From Darksidea phi (Eukaryota; Ascomycota; Dothideomycetes; Pleosporales; Lentitheciaceae), in NCBI GenBank assembly GCA_030770425.1, contig JASJFT010000129.1, positions 1 through 64,000 of the forward strand: DNA of 64,000 nt. The letters are read 5' to 3'. Both the position numbers and the translations under genes were made by a program. The notes under the pieces were generated by a model. It saw only the letters and a list, made by a program, of their open reading frames with translations, made no database searches and was not told the DNA's origin. Shown here in pieces: positions 20,846 to 32,380 of this stretch (positions are counted from its first letter, which is position 1; every line of letters begins with the position of its first letter).

Positions 20846-22661
20846 ATGACTAGCGCTAGCACTGTCGCAGCGAGATGCGCATCTTTGAGCTCTGCGATTT
20901 CTCAGGTATCTTCCCCACAGTCCATGGTTCCCAGGGTCGCCACTAAGCTTTCTAGATCATTACGGACACAGCCGGCTTTTCACGCCGTCTCCGGGACGCA
21001 AGGCATGAGGTGAATGCGGTCAATGCTGATCTTCTTGCGATCAGATTATCTCTAGACATTGCGCGGGAAGATTTTTCGGTTGCTGACGCGAGCATTTCTA
21101 CCTTGTTAATTGAAGCTACGTCTTGTCTCCTTGACTGTTGCTCAACCGCAACCCAATCGCTACACAAGCCCATTATTCGCTTCTCGACAAGCGACGTGCG
21201 CAACGAAGTCTGGCAGATCTTCAAGAAGGGAGATTTGCAAATCCTCCGACAGGATTTACAGGCGTTGAGATGCACATTAGATCTTGTGTTGGATGTTGTT
21301 GTGCTGTAAGCGCATGGTCATCTGCACGTTTTGCGTGTCTAACCGATACTAGCTTTCACGATGCGGACGATGAATTCATTTCATATCCACCAACCCAAAC
21401 ACGCCACTTTCAAGAACACGTCTCAGATGCCGAGCATCCACTTCTCAAGAGAATTGACATAGAGCGTGATCACGTCGAAGACTTGACCGAAGGGCGTCTG
21501 CCAGTTCTCTACACTTCGTTTGAACGACTGCGAGCATGCGCCATGTTCATCTTGGAAGAGAAAAGCTCAATGCAACAGCCCGGGATAAAACCGAGTTTTG
21601 GGCCGGACTCTCGAGGGCTTGCTTGTGATGAAAATGCTCGATCAGGGAGGAACAGTCCTGCTCCGCTCCCTTCCCCCATTTCTACCTCGAATGGTATTGG
21701 GGCTTGGATCGCTAACGTTGTGTCGCAAATAGTGCATTCACCTACCTTACCTCCAGACGCGATGACTATTCCCGACCCGCGAACAACAGCAGCTGCAATC
21801 AACCGTGAAGAAAGCCTACCGTCACGAGGAACTTTTTACGCTGAGAGTGGCACTTCAGGAACCCGCACGCAATCGTCGGGGAAACTCAGATCGAAAGCCA
21901 CCAGAGGCAATTGCCAACGAGCTGACTCGCCTCAACAGAGTGTAAGAGCACCTAAGGTTCAGCGGTCAACCTATTACGCCGCTTCGACGATTATTAGCTC
22001 TGAAGATGCCTCTATTATTCATCGGAATCTCACCTCTGACAAGCTCGCTATAGCAATAGACAAGAGGAAGCATCTTACGAAGAATCAGAGGGTAGCAATC
22101 GATTGGGACTTGCGAAACATTTCCCGCAGTACTTCAATTGACCATGTCGAGAAAATTCTGTGGCATGGTGCAAACCCTAATGTCGATGATGATGCGTTCG
22201 GTTCTGTGTTCATCAAAGCTGCTTTCGAGCTCTCCACAGACGTTCTGAAGCTACTCGTTGAATACGGCGCCAATGTGTCGCGAACAACGACTACCTCCTA
22301 CTACTCTGCCATTCACGCCGCTGTACTGGGGAGGCGACTTGACAACCTGCAATATCTCGTCAACGTCGGCATGTCCATCGATACAGCAAACGCAAGCGGC
22401 GAGACGCCCCTCCACCTCGCAGTCAAAACGCCCGGCGCCTACCAAATCGCGAAGTGGCTGCTCGAATCTGGTGCAGATGTCAATCGAGACGCAAACGAGG
22501 AAGGAACCCCATTTCACCTGGTGATGAATGCCACACGATTGGACTCGCGAGAGCGTACCATGATGGTCGAGCTATTGCTTGCGCATGGGGCGGAGGGAGA
22601 GTTCAGCGTTGAGACAGCAGAGAGACGGGGGAAAGGGTTGAGTGTGTTGGGATTGATATGA
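20846..22661 (+). CDS. Ankyrin-repeat protein with STAND-like N-terminal helical domain
   Basis: Three exons (20846-20905, 20956-21305, 21353-22661) give 572 residues. Both introns (50 and 47 nt) have good donors and the second has a TCTAAC branch. The joins produce an N-terminal helical segment (ARCASLSSAISQ joined to IITDTAGFSRRLRDARHEVN, then ADLLAIRLSLDIA) with the pattern of the N-terminal domain of many fungal NLR/STAND proteins. No NACHT or NB-ARC motif follows. The middle is Ser/Pro rich. Residues from about 420 form ankyrin repeats: VFIKAAFELSTDVLKLLVEYGA, AIHAAVLGRRLDNLQYLVNVG, TPLHLAVKTPGAYQIAKWLLES, and a last one with PFHLVMNAT. It likely acts by protein binding. It may be an NLR relative that lost its NTPase. 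It lies 3.1 kb upstream of a full NLR gene. The stop at 22659 could be premature, since the following 400 bases look like decayed coding sequence. Confidence 0.75.
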
Positions 22662-24388
22662 GAACACTCATACTACGCTTTTCCACACCGAAGCCCGTTC
22701 GCGAAACATGGCAAACTTCTAGGAAACATCAGCTTGTGGCTCAGTTTTTGCCATTTTTGCAAACAGAAGCTCGATTTCACAACAGACCTAGGAAATGGCT
22801 TTCATGCCCTAGATATCGCCGCGCGTCAGCAATGGAATGTTCCGGGTCTACGAGCACCATCGCCACGACAAGATCATTCAGCTTTCCATACCTCATACCC
22901 AAAATATATGTTGCCTAATGGCTTTGAAAGCGGTGCAAAGTTCTACGCTCTATTTGCTCCCCGTGGACATGCTGGCGTCAGCATTCGTCTTGCACGCGCA
23001 AGCGAGCTGGCCACTTATCGCACAATGCTGTCCTGCAAACCACCCTCGGCGGCATGAAGGCGATTATGCTTCTAGACCACGAAACGTCGTTGTGAACGGT
23101 GAGCTTGGGTGCGGTGTGACGTTGAAAAAGGTACCCTTGGACAAGGATGTGGTGAGTAATCAGTCCAGGAACGAACAAGTCTAGGCTAAGCTCGGCTTGC
23201 AGGACCCTATAAAGCTTGATGAGAGTATTACTCCAGCTGCTTACTTAGCCACCAAACACATGTTCGCGGCTTTTCTAATCACCGGCGCCAACAGCATTCG
23301 TGGTGAAGACGTGCTTGCTCACGGCTGACGACCTCGTGCCCTAGTATGACGCATATGGGCTGAGCATTGGGGCCCCCTACACTGCCACTGAGAAGGCCTT
23401 AATCACATATCGAACTAGGAGATCTGTCGGACCTTTGCCCTTATCTAATGCCACTCATGAGTGCACCTACAAATTTCCCAGTCCAACCATTGGCCACGGG
23501 TGCCGTGCTGGCCTTGTGTTAGTATATATATCCAATACCCAAGAATCGGCATTAGTGATTACTTTTGTCGATATCTTTCACCTTGTAGATTTGTTATCAA
23601 ATATCACACCGACATTCCTCCCAATCATCGACCTGGGTAGCTATCCTGTCTACATCTTTAAGTGATACCCGAAATGGATGATCGTGCAATTGCATTCCCT
23701 AAAAGGATCAGAAGCATGCAAGGTTACATTGCCACATCGACCAAAAAGGGCAGTGGCAGTGCGGGGAGGCGTCATCGCCCGCTTGCTCTGCCGTAAAACC
23801 TGGGTAATACGCCCTGGGCGTACATGCCAGGGAATAAGGCCTTCAGAGCTTTTAGACTGAGCGGAATACACTGACTGGGCATAATAGAGGGTACTTCCTT
23901 ATTGGGTACTAAAAAGGTGGCCACTTAAATTATAGATGTATATATACATATATTATCTCGAAATACCCTTATAACCCAGTATTGTGATACATCTCTTCTC
24001 GAAAAATTTATTGGGAGAACGTTAGGCGGGGGGGCGTAATAGCAAGAGCACCGCACAAAACTGAGAGATCGTTCGGGCACTGGGCGTATTAGGATGACTA
24101 GGCCTAATAATAGGGTGGGCATGTGACCCAGGTTTTACAGTATGCCGGCAGCGGTAAGCTGACTACCAATGCACCGCCGCTCCCATGAGGCTGCTAGAAC
24201 TTTCACAACGGGAAATATCATCCAAGGTTTTGGATGCTGATTATGCCGACGGTGAAGGATATGAAGTATAAATGCCACTCCTCTGCCTATCTTTCACATC
24301 ATCAACATCAATTTCCATATCTCAACTCTTCACTCGACTATCTATCCAACTCTTCAACCAACCAACCACCGCAATCCAACCATCAACA
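22662..24388. other. Intergenic with decayed sequence and an inverted-repeat element
   Basis: The first 400 bases downstream of the ankyrin gene keep fragments such as HALDIAARQQ in another frame and may be a decayed extension of that gene. No intact gene is visible. The inverted-repeat element at 23793-24138 lies here. Confidence 0.45.
23793..24138. mobile_element. Possible MITE-like inverted-repeat element
   Basis: A perfect 13-base inverted repeat (GTAAAACCTGGGT at 23793-23805, its reverse complement at 24126-24138) bounds 346 bp. Inside each end a second related block recurs (AATACGCCC at 23806-23814, GGGCGTATT at 24082-24090). The interior is AT-rich and has no coding capacity I can see. 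I find no clear target-site duplication, so a non-autonomous DNA transposon is a suggestion only. Confidence 0.4.
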
Positions 24389-24995
24389 ATGGCCCCCCAA
24401 AACTACTCCGGCCCATGGCAAAACTTCCCGTCCATTGATAAATGGATTTCCTTCGAAGACATGTTCAACCGCAACAAGCAGTCGATGCTCTCAACCGGTG
24501 ACACCGGCGAAGACGTTGGCCGTATCTGGAACGCCATCAAGGAGTGCGCCAAGATTGGTGTCGATGAGCGCGTCATTCTCGCTATCATCATGCAGGAGAG
24601 CCACGGTGATGTTGGTGTCGTGACCACTTTCAGCCCTGGCGACAACATTCCCACCGGTGGTGTGATGCAGTGCTCCGGATGCGCTGGCAACCCAGGAAAG
24701 CACGGATTGAGCCAGGTACGTGACATTGCATCTTCAGAAGATCTACGAGGCTAGATTCAAGAAGCTCCGCTAACGAAAACAGGAGGCCATCACCGATATG
24801 ATCCGCATCGGCACCCAGCACTTCAAGGGCAACCTCAAGGCCCACGGCGACAAGTGGAGCGGCGAGTCCATCTACCCTGCTCTCCGCGAGTACAACTCCG
24901 GCAGCGTCAATCCTAGCAATCTTAGCGATGGGCGTGGCGCTACTGCCTCGTACGTCAGTGATATTGCGAACCGTCTGACTGGGTGGGTCAACTGA
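24389..24995 (+). CDS. Lysozyme-like / GH23-type transglycosylase domain protein
   Basis: Two exons (24389-24715 and 24783-24995; GTACGTG donor, GCTAAC branch) give 179 residues. The sequence has the lysozyme-fold pattern of fungal GH23-like proteins: GRIWNAIKECAKIGVDERVILAII, then MQESHGDV with the candidate catalytic Glu70, a GVMQCSGC segment, and a later ALREYNSGSVNP motif. Family members cleave peptidoglycan or related beta-1,4-linked glycans. The ATG follows a CAACA context and starts a polar sequence (MAPQNYSGPW); there is no signal peptide, although many relatives are secreted. The upstream frame is open but carries no better leader. It lies between the ankyrin protein and the NLR gene. 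Confidence 0.75.
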
Positions 24996-25796
24996 GCTAG
25001 TGAGAGAGTGTGGTGGGTGGAGAGATGAGGAGTGTTTGGGAGCGAAGGGGGTAGTGTGAAGTCTGCTTTTCGTTGCGCGCAATTTATCACTCTTTTCTCT
25101 TTTTGCTTGGATAGTATATAGGCTAATAGGATGCATGCATGTTATATGGAAACCTTCCTTGCGGTTCTTGGTTTTTGGTATGGACTAATCTATCACAACT
25201 ATGTTTGCGCAACAGTGACATAGATGGAAACAACGCACTAGTCTTTACGAAATAAGTAAGTGTTCGATTCATTAGGGCTACTCATACTGCATCGAAAGAG
25301 TGGAGTACGAAGTCAGCAAAGCTTATCTAGAAGGGTGTCGGTGTCCATAGTCTTAAACTCGGGGCTGCGTTGCCTTGAACTACCATGCACTTCTTACCGC
25401 CGAATTAAGTATACAATATAGATTTCTCAATGTTTCGAGATCTTTCACATACACCTGCGCCCTCGATGTCACTTCAATTTTGTCCACGCCCAGCTTGCTT
25501 AGTTAGTGGTTCCATTCTATAGTTCAAAGTTGGTATGGGAGTATACGAATCTGTCGGATGCATGTGCTTCTATGCACCTCTCTTTTTTAGTTGGCGCTTT
25601 TCACAAGTTAGTCTTAGCCTCGCAGCCACCTACATCTCTATCTGTGAACATGTATCTCCTGCAGCCTCGCGTGGCTAAAGGCCTGCGCCCCAAATGCTTT
25701 CTTGGCAAAGTCCCGAAAGCCCCGCGACAGCCTGATGGACATCAACCTCAACCCGTGGTGCTAGCAGCATGCCTCACCTTTATACACGGCCGAAGC
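24996..25796. other. Intergenic; NLR promoter and possible 5' exon
   Basis: Downstream of the lysozyme-like gene. The frame leading into the NLR is open from 25506, so its real start may lie here rather than at 25797. Confidence 0.4.
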
Positions 25797-28700
25797 ATGC
25801 AGCATCATAAAGAGTCAACAGTTGAGATTAGCGATACCGGCCTCAGCGTGCTTTACGAGCCCGATGCTGAGCCTATCGCTGAGTAAGTGGTCTTAGCGCG
25901 ACTTGTTTATACGGCTCCTTACAGTCTCCTAGTGTCGTTTTCGTTCACGGCCTGCAGGGCCATCCGAAGAATACATGGACGAAACGATTAAGTGGCAACT
26001 CTGCGTGCATTGAGCAGAAATCGCCGTTGCGCAGTCGCTTTTGGAAACGCGGACGGCAGCTATCTGAAGGAAACGCGGGCCCCGCAACAGCTACTCCAAG
26101 CCAGAAAGACATATTTTGGCCAAAAGATCTTCTCCCGTCCGACCGATCAGACATCCGCATACTATCATGGGGGTATGATACGGTGGTGACGAAAGGCTGG
26201 CAGCCAGTGAATAAGAACAACCTGTTCGCACATGCGAGGGATTTCCTCTATGCTTTGGAACGTCAGCGACCATCACGTCGCTACATCATCTTTGTGGCTC
26301 ATTCTCTCGGAGGTATAATGGTGAAAGAGATGCTTCGTCGGTCGGAGACATCGCGTGAGCGGTCTATCCAGGACATCATTCGCTCAACGGCAGCTGTCAT
26401 CTTTCTCGGCACTCCTCACCGCGGCAGTCCAGGGTTGGCTAGCTTAGGAGAAATCGTCCGGCGCACCGCAAGCACAATACTGCGTGTAGACTCAAACGCG
26501 ACTATTTTGCGAACTCTAGGCTGCGACAGCCCAGAACTGGAGCTATGTCGTGAATCTTTCACGACCCAATGGCGCGAGTACGATTTTCGGGTAAAGACGT
26601 TCCAGGAAGCTTTCGGAATAGGAGGCGTCGCCATTGGTCCATATGCCGAGAAGGTTGTGCCTGACACGTCCTTGTTGTTGGATGACACGCGGGAGCATGC
26701 GGAGACGATTAGCGCAAACCACATGGAAATGGCTCGCTTCTCTGGTCTTACGGACTCCGGATATCAAAAGGTTGCAGGCGAGGTTCGCATCGTAGTGGAT
26801 CTCTTGTATGAGATGCAGTCATCACGGCGCCCGCCTGCACCAATTGGCACACATCCGGTCAGCCAAAGCTTCTCCTCACTCGAGAAGGAGTGTCTGCAAT
26901 ACTTGTCTTTCGCTGAACTGGGCGCTCGTCAAGTAAACATTCGAACCGAGCACGAGGGTACTTGTAATTGGATTTTCGATCACCCCGCGTACATCGAATG
27001 GGATCAGAGGCAAGCCGTCACGCATCATGCAGGCCTGTTGTGGGTCAAAGGCAAGCCCGGAGCTGGGAAGTCGGTCATCATGAAGAAGATGCTCAGCTCA
27101 ATTGAGAGTCGCGAGCTTCCTGATTCTATTGTTGCAGCTTTCTTTTTCAACGCTCGGGGGGCTGAGTTGGAACGTAATACGATGGGCATGTATCGCTCGC
27201 TATTGCATCAGTTGCTCCAACAGGATGCGGTTATGCGTCAACACTTCGCATCAATATACTCCAACAAGGAGCAAACGCGCCTAGTACCCAACTTTGATGA
27301 GGCGAACCTGCGAGAGCATCTACGGTTCTACTTATCACGACCTCATCACAGGCGCGTATATCTTTTCATAGATGCACTTGACGAGTGCATCGAAACCGAG
27401 GTCCGAAATGTGGTCTGCTACCTTCGCGATGTTACTGATGTTGCGCTTTCCTGTGGTAATCACCTAAGTGTTTGCATTTCCAGCCGTCGCTACCCCACGA
27501 TCACAGTCTCAAGATGTCCGGAGATCAGTGTGGAATACGGAAATCAAGACGACGTATCGAGATACATATATCAAAAGATCATCTCCCACGCCGACGGGAC
27601 GGTGCCTCGCTCCTTGGCCGATATGATAGATACCAAGGCGTCAGACAGCTTTCTCTGGGCTAGCTTAGTGGTTGAGATGCTGTTGCGAGGATGGGATGAT
27701 GGAACCCCAGTGCACAAGCTCGAATCTATGGTCCAGCAAATCCCAAACGAGATCGACCAAATGTTCGACTCGCTCTTCTGTACTATGTCCGATGAAGAGC
27801 GCCCAGAAACGGTTTCACTATTCCAGTGGCTACTCCTCGGGAGGGGTATCTTGGATTTAGGTTCCTTGCGATATGCCTTGGGCTTTGCTGGCAACAATCC
27901 TCCGCTATCTTTTGGCGACTTCCACGCCAAGCATGGAAGCATGGACACAACGGCCACAACGCAGTTCACCCGGCACCTTACACATCTCTCCCGAGGCCTC
28001 GTGGAGGTTGTTTTACGATCTAAAAATTCCGAATCTGATTTAGAAGTTCAGGTTATCCACGAGTCTGTGCGCGACTGGTTCCTAAATGGCGATGGATTTA
28101 GTCGCTTGAATGCCTGTCTGTCTCCTGATCCTATCACGATAGGTCACATCGATATTATACAAGCCTGTCAAAACATCCTAGTTACGGACGATTACCTGAA
28201 CGAGCATATTGACTGGGTCGATCGCCTCAGGGTTAGACGCATCAGAAATTATTCAAGCTCGTCCATACTCTGGCATGCACGGCAGGCCGAAGTGCGGGGT
28301 GTGGTGCCTCAGTCGTTCCTACACAGTCTTTGCTTGCCTCAGTCCCGTTTATTTGATCGGCTGCGTGGAAAGATTCCACTTCACTCAATGAGCCACAGCA
28401 TACTTTCTTTGCTATTTTGGAGCTTGTCCTCCGCATCTGTGTCCTGGGTGCTCGAGCACGGCTTTGACCCAAAGTGCAGAGAAATAGACTCCGGCGTTGT
28501 AAAGTCATGCATGTGGTTCGACTGTCAATCGTTGAAAATCTTGGATGGACAGAAGCCTCTCAGGTCTATTATGGACCAATGTGGCCAGACAGTGGTACGC
28601 AATCCCTTCATACCTACCGAGTTCTCCCGCGAAACTCTCAAAATACTGCGCGGTCTAATTCGAAAAGAAAGGCATATCACGTACCCTAAAACATTCGCTG

Positions 28701-29409
28701 ACCTTGCAGAATGATTTAGGTACATTGGGCGTGTATATTTCTCGTGCCAGACAGTAGGGAGATATGCAGGTTAGCTCTTAATTTAGGATTAAGCATCAAC
28801 CAGCAAGACAGCAATGGCATGACCCCCGTCATGGTCGCTACAAATATCAATACCTTAAGCGAAGACCGACTAGCCATGCTGGTCGGGCTAGGCGCGGATC
28901 TTGATATGTTCGACAACCAAGGGCGCACCGCTATACACATCGCTGCGGGGCTCCAATATTGGGAAAGCTTGGAAGCACTGCTCAAACATGGTGCGTCCCC
29001 AGCGTCTCGTAACAAGGAGGGCAAGACGCCCCTTCACCAAATGGCTGCACTCGGCAGATCTAAAGGCATCAAGATAATCCTAAGTTTCTACAAGAAGCTG
29101 GACATTCAAGACCTAACAAGATCTACACCACTACACCTTGCTACGCTATCTGCAGATGAGGCCAGTGTTGAGCTGTTGATATTGGCCGGCGCAGATGTCA
29201 ACTGCACGGATGAGACTGGTCAGACGCCGCTTCATATTGCTGCGCGCAAGATGTCTTACAAGATGCTTCGGTTTATGTTACTTCGAGGTGGCGACCAAAG
29301 TATCAAAGATCAATTCGGTATGACTGCTGCAAATCATGCGGAAGCGAATACCCGGGAACAAGATATTGTCGACCTTCTGGACCATTCTATACACTCCGAA
29401 TTAGAATAA
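25797..29409 (+). CDS. NLR-like protein: alpha/beta hydrolase, NACHT, ankyrin repeats
   Basis: Exon 1 (25797-25882, start uncertain) joins by a 50-nt intron to an exon open from 25933. The join restores VVFVHGLQGHP, the start of a SesB-like alpha/beta hydrolase domain with nucleophile motif AHSLGG (Ser153) and LGTPHRGS; ANHMEMARFSG may supply the His. A NACHT domain follows: Walker A GKPGAGKS (402-409), Walker B VYLFIDALDE (Asp509). The frame stops at TGA 28712. Ankyrin repeats (GMTPVMVA, GRTAIHIAA, GKTPLHQMA, STPLHLAT, GQTPLHIAA) resume in another frame to TAA 29409. An intron from donor 28681 to acceptor 28754 (74 nt) or 28769 (89 nt) would rejoin them, giving about 1160 residues; if neither is used the protein ends before the ankyrins. 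Fungal NLRs of this architecture act in non-self recognition and regulated cell death. Confidence 0.8.
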
Positions 29410-30391
29410 GAGGTGTGGGGCCAAGTAAGTGTGTCTGAAGTCTGCGCTCCTTGACGAACAAAGAGAGCTAAGCTGATGTTCTCCGAAGGCTGTGAGTCTG
29501 CAGGTCAAACGACATTTATGGAGTGAGGAGAGGCGCGGGCGAATGTTGTTCTCCATATGTGGTAGACCGGTGTAGGAAGTGATTTCTTGGTCATTCGACA
29601 TTATACACGTACGAATTGGTTTGGTTAGTCCAGTTATAGCCCTAGTTCCATACTATTCATCTCCCCTTCGAAATAATCTTCGTTATACAACGTATTTATC
29701 CCACACAGCCCTTCATGCTCTGTTATCTTCAGCGCGTTCTGTTTGGCTGGACAGTACGTGGGTACACTCCGAAACACCATGCCTTTGGTCAAAGCGCACC
29801 CTACACCTATGCGCATTCTGGGGATCCAAGCCTTCGTAAACCTTCGGCGGCCCGTTGTGCAGCGTTCTCAACCCATTGTACTTCAGCTCCATGGTTGCCA
29901 ACTCCAAGTATGCGTCCGCTTCCCTCTGAGTGTCGACCGACGTGGCAAGTGCGTGTTGCTGGATGACGCTCCAAACGGTAACAGCGGTGGGTGCGACATA
30001 AGATTAGAGGGGCCTTATAGATTGTTAAATGGATCAATTAGAGATCAAGAATATAAGGATTAGTCAATGACGTTTTCGAGCTATAGATGTAAGATGGATG
30101 CCGCTCATCCTATTGCATTACCAACAAAATTTCTTTTTGCACTCTTCCCCTCCCTTCCTTTTATTTATATATATATATATATGTATCGACGAACGGAATT
30201 AGGCTTATAACATTAGTGGAAGTATGGACTTAAACCCTCTTTCCTACTAGGACAAAGCCATCGGTAAAATAGACATTGACAAAATTTAGTACTTATTAGT
30301 TGGAAGATGATGATTACAGTCAAACATGTATCCAATAATATGTACAAGCAAGTGGGGACTATATGTGTATATTATTATTCATTTCCTGGCC
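29410..30391. other. Convergent intergenic region
   Basis: Between the 3' ends of the NLR and the oxidase genes. It contains a short AT microsatellite; no gene was recognised. Confidence 0.5.
30166..30182. repeat. (TA)n microsatellite
   Basis: Seventeen bases of alternating T and A in an AT-rich intergenic stretch. Confidence 0.85.
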
Positions 30392-32380
30392 TCATACCTT
30401 GCACAGCTTTCCATCCTCTGTCTGCACCCCCCTGTCACCATCTTCTACAACCCATCCTTCGCTACCAACACCCCGTGAAACATAAAACAACCCCGTGGGA
30501 TCCCACTCTTGCTTAATCTTCAACAATCTCGCATAGTTGGTGCCCCAGAACGACTGCTGGAAATCCGGCTCAGCAGGATCAGCCTCGTTTCCATATGCAC
30601 CACCATTGGGTGTCGCCTTGCGGAGCGGTCCCATAATAGTGTTGGTCATAAAGTCTATGGCTTTAGCGAAGCCGCTGGGTGAGGTGTCGGCGACGAGGTT
30701 TACAAGGATCATTTGAGCGGCTTCTTTGCGGAAGGCAGGGTTTACGCTATTAATGATCTTGCTGGGATTGTTAGGAGCTTGGTGGTAGCCTAGCACAAGG
30801 AGTGCGTTATCGACGGCATTGCGGACGGCGGCGAAGGTCTGGTTATTGACTATGGTGTCGTCCCAGTTTTCTTTGGGGATGAGACGGTTACCGGGAGTAC
30901 CGGAGGAGCTACCAACGCCACCGTCTTCAGGGGAGAAGGTTGCCTGGTAAGCGGGGTAAACGGAGTCGTAGTGCTTTGTTTCGATCTGATAGGGGATATT
31001 CAACGCTTTGAGCTTGTCGAAAAAGGGCTTGGTAAGGGCTTCGTATTCAGCGACGGTCTTGTTGGTCGCGAAGAAGGGGGAAACGGAGAAGAGGTAGCCG
31101 TGGGCCGTGTTCATAAGGGTGTAGTAGGAGTATGTTTTGGCGGCGTTGTACTTGGGCTTCTCGTCCCAAAAGGCTTTGACGCCGGCCCAGAATTTCTCTA
31201 CGGAAACTTCTGGTGAGGAGACGAAGCTGAAGACCGAGGTTGTGACGGGGATCTTGGGGTGCGCTTTCACGACGGCAGAAGTGATGACGCCAAAGGTTCC
31301 GCCGCCACCTCCGAGCATGGCCCAGTAAAGGTCGCTGTTGAGCGAGGGAGTGACGGTGATGAAGCGTCCGCTGGCTGTTACCACGTTCATAGAGATGATC
31401 TGATCAGCGCCCATCCCGAACATCTGCATCAGTGGGGAGTGGCCACCTCCTGTGATGTAGCCACCAAAGATCCCAACGGTCGGGCAGACACCCGTAACGA
31501 CGCTCACGCCATTCTTGTGCGCAGCAGAGAGGAGCTCGTGGCCTTGGACACCGGCGCCGACCTGGAAGACGGGTCCGCTGTAGAAAGAATCCTGGTAGTT
31601 ATTGATGAACTTTAGGTCTTTAAGGTTGTGGGTCCAGAGGCTGAGAGCGCCCTTGCCAATTGACCGTCCAGAATAGTCGTGACCCGTGTTCTTGATGACA
31701 AGACGAAGGTTGAGCGAGCGCGCTAGATTGACGGAGAGCTGTACCTGGGCGACGTTGGAGACTTTCACCGAGTAGTCCGCGTATCCACCCTGCGTACATG
31801 TATCTGATGTAGATGCGTTGATGTGGGGCATGCACGTCATGCCAGTGAAGATAGGGAACATGGCAGATCCGGGATCGTCGTAATGTAGTGCCGCATCCTT
31901 GAAGCGGTCCACTACCTCCTGGCACCTTGCTTTGTTGTAGTTATTGTACTCGCTCTTCGGGTAGCAGACCGACGCAATGGGAACGATTTCCTGCAGTGCG
32001 CTGCCGAGTAAGAGATCGAACAAGCCCCATATGATCTTCGTAGGCCACTGTAGGTCTCCTGGCGCAGTCTTGCAGTTTGCAGCGCGACGAGCAAGGCGTC
32101 GCTTCTCCGCAGACTCGGTGGCTATGTTGGAGTCGGCAAATGCGAAGAGGTCCGCATATTCAGCCGTTTTGTTGTTGGCGACTAGACCAGCAACCACCTC
32201 TTCGGTGACCTGCACGACCTCAGAAGTCAGCAGCGGGAGCTCGGCATCAGACGCGTCGGCTGGGACGGTCGTAGCAGCCGGCGCAACATCGAGGGTAACG
32301 AATGGGTCAGCATCTAAAATAGAAGACTGCGCGCCCACCAGCGCCGCGGCGGCACATGAAACAATGAACGAAGACAACAT
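30392..32380 (-). CDS. Secreted berberine-bridge-type FAD oxidoreductase
   Basis: Single exon, 662 residues from ATG 32380; that start gives a signal peptide (MLSSFIVSCAAAALVGA). A stretch of roughly 100 residues with little structure precedes the PCMH-type FAD-binding domain. The domain holds NTGHDYSGRS (His234) and GVCPTVGIFGGYITGGGHSP (Cys299), the residues that in this family bind FAD bicovalently, followed by the ADQIISMNVVTASG and LYWAMLGGGGGTFGVIT motifs. The C-terminus has the BBE signature: FWGTNYARLLKIKQEWDP and GLFYVSRGVGSEGW. Enzymes of this family oxidise sugars, alcohols or secondary metabolites with O2; the substrate here is unknown. There is no biosynthetic backbone gene nearby, so a cluster role is not indicated. 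Confidence 0.92.
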   Translation of the reverse strand: MLSSFIVSCAAAALVGAQSSILDADPFVTLDVAPAATTVPADASDAELPLLTSEVVQVTEEVVAGLVANNKTAEYADLFAFADSNIATESAEKRRLARRAANCKTAPGDLQWPTKIIWGLFDLLLGSALQEIVPIASVCYPKSEYNNYNKARCQEVVDRFKDAALHYDDPGSAMFPIFTGMTCMPHINASTSDTCTQGGYADYSVKVSNVAQVQLSVNLARSLNLRLVIKNTGHDYSGRSIGKGALSLWTHNLKDLKFINNYQDSFYSGPVFQVGAGVQGHELLSAAHKNGVSVVTGVCPTVGIFGGYITGGGHSPLMQMFGMGADQIISMNVVTASGRFITVTPSLNSDLYWAMLGGGGGTFGVITSAVVKAHPKIPVTTSVFSFVSSPEVSVEKFWAGVKAFWDEKPKYNAAKTYSYYTLMNTAHGYLFSVSPFFATNKTVAEYEALTKPFFDKLKALNIPYQIETKHYDSVYPAYQATFSPEDGGVGSSSGTPGNRLIPKENWDDTIVNNQTFAAVRNAVDNALLVLGYHQAPNNPSKIINSVNPAFRKEAAQMILVNLVADTSPSGFAKAIDFMTNTIMGPLRKATPNGGAYGNEADPAEPDFQQSFWGTNYARLLKIKQEWDPTGLFYVSRGVGSEGWVVEDGDRGVQTEDGKLCKV

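Noticed and set aside
30392..32380. Berberine-bridge oxidase as part of a secondary-metabolite cluster
   Set aside because: No polyketide, peptide or terpene synthase, cytochrome P450 or pathway regulator lies next to it.
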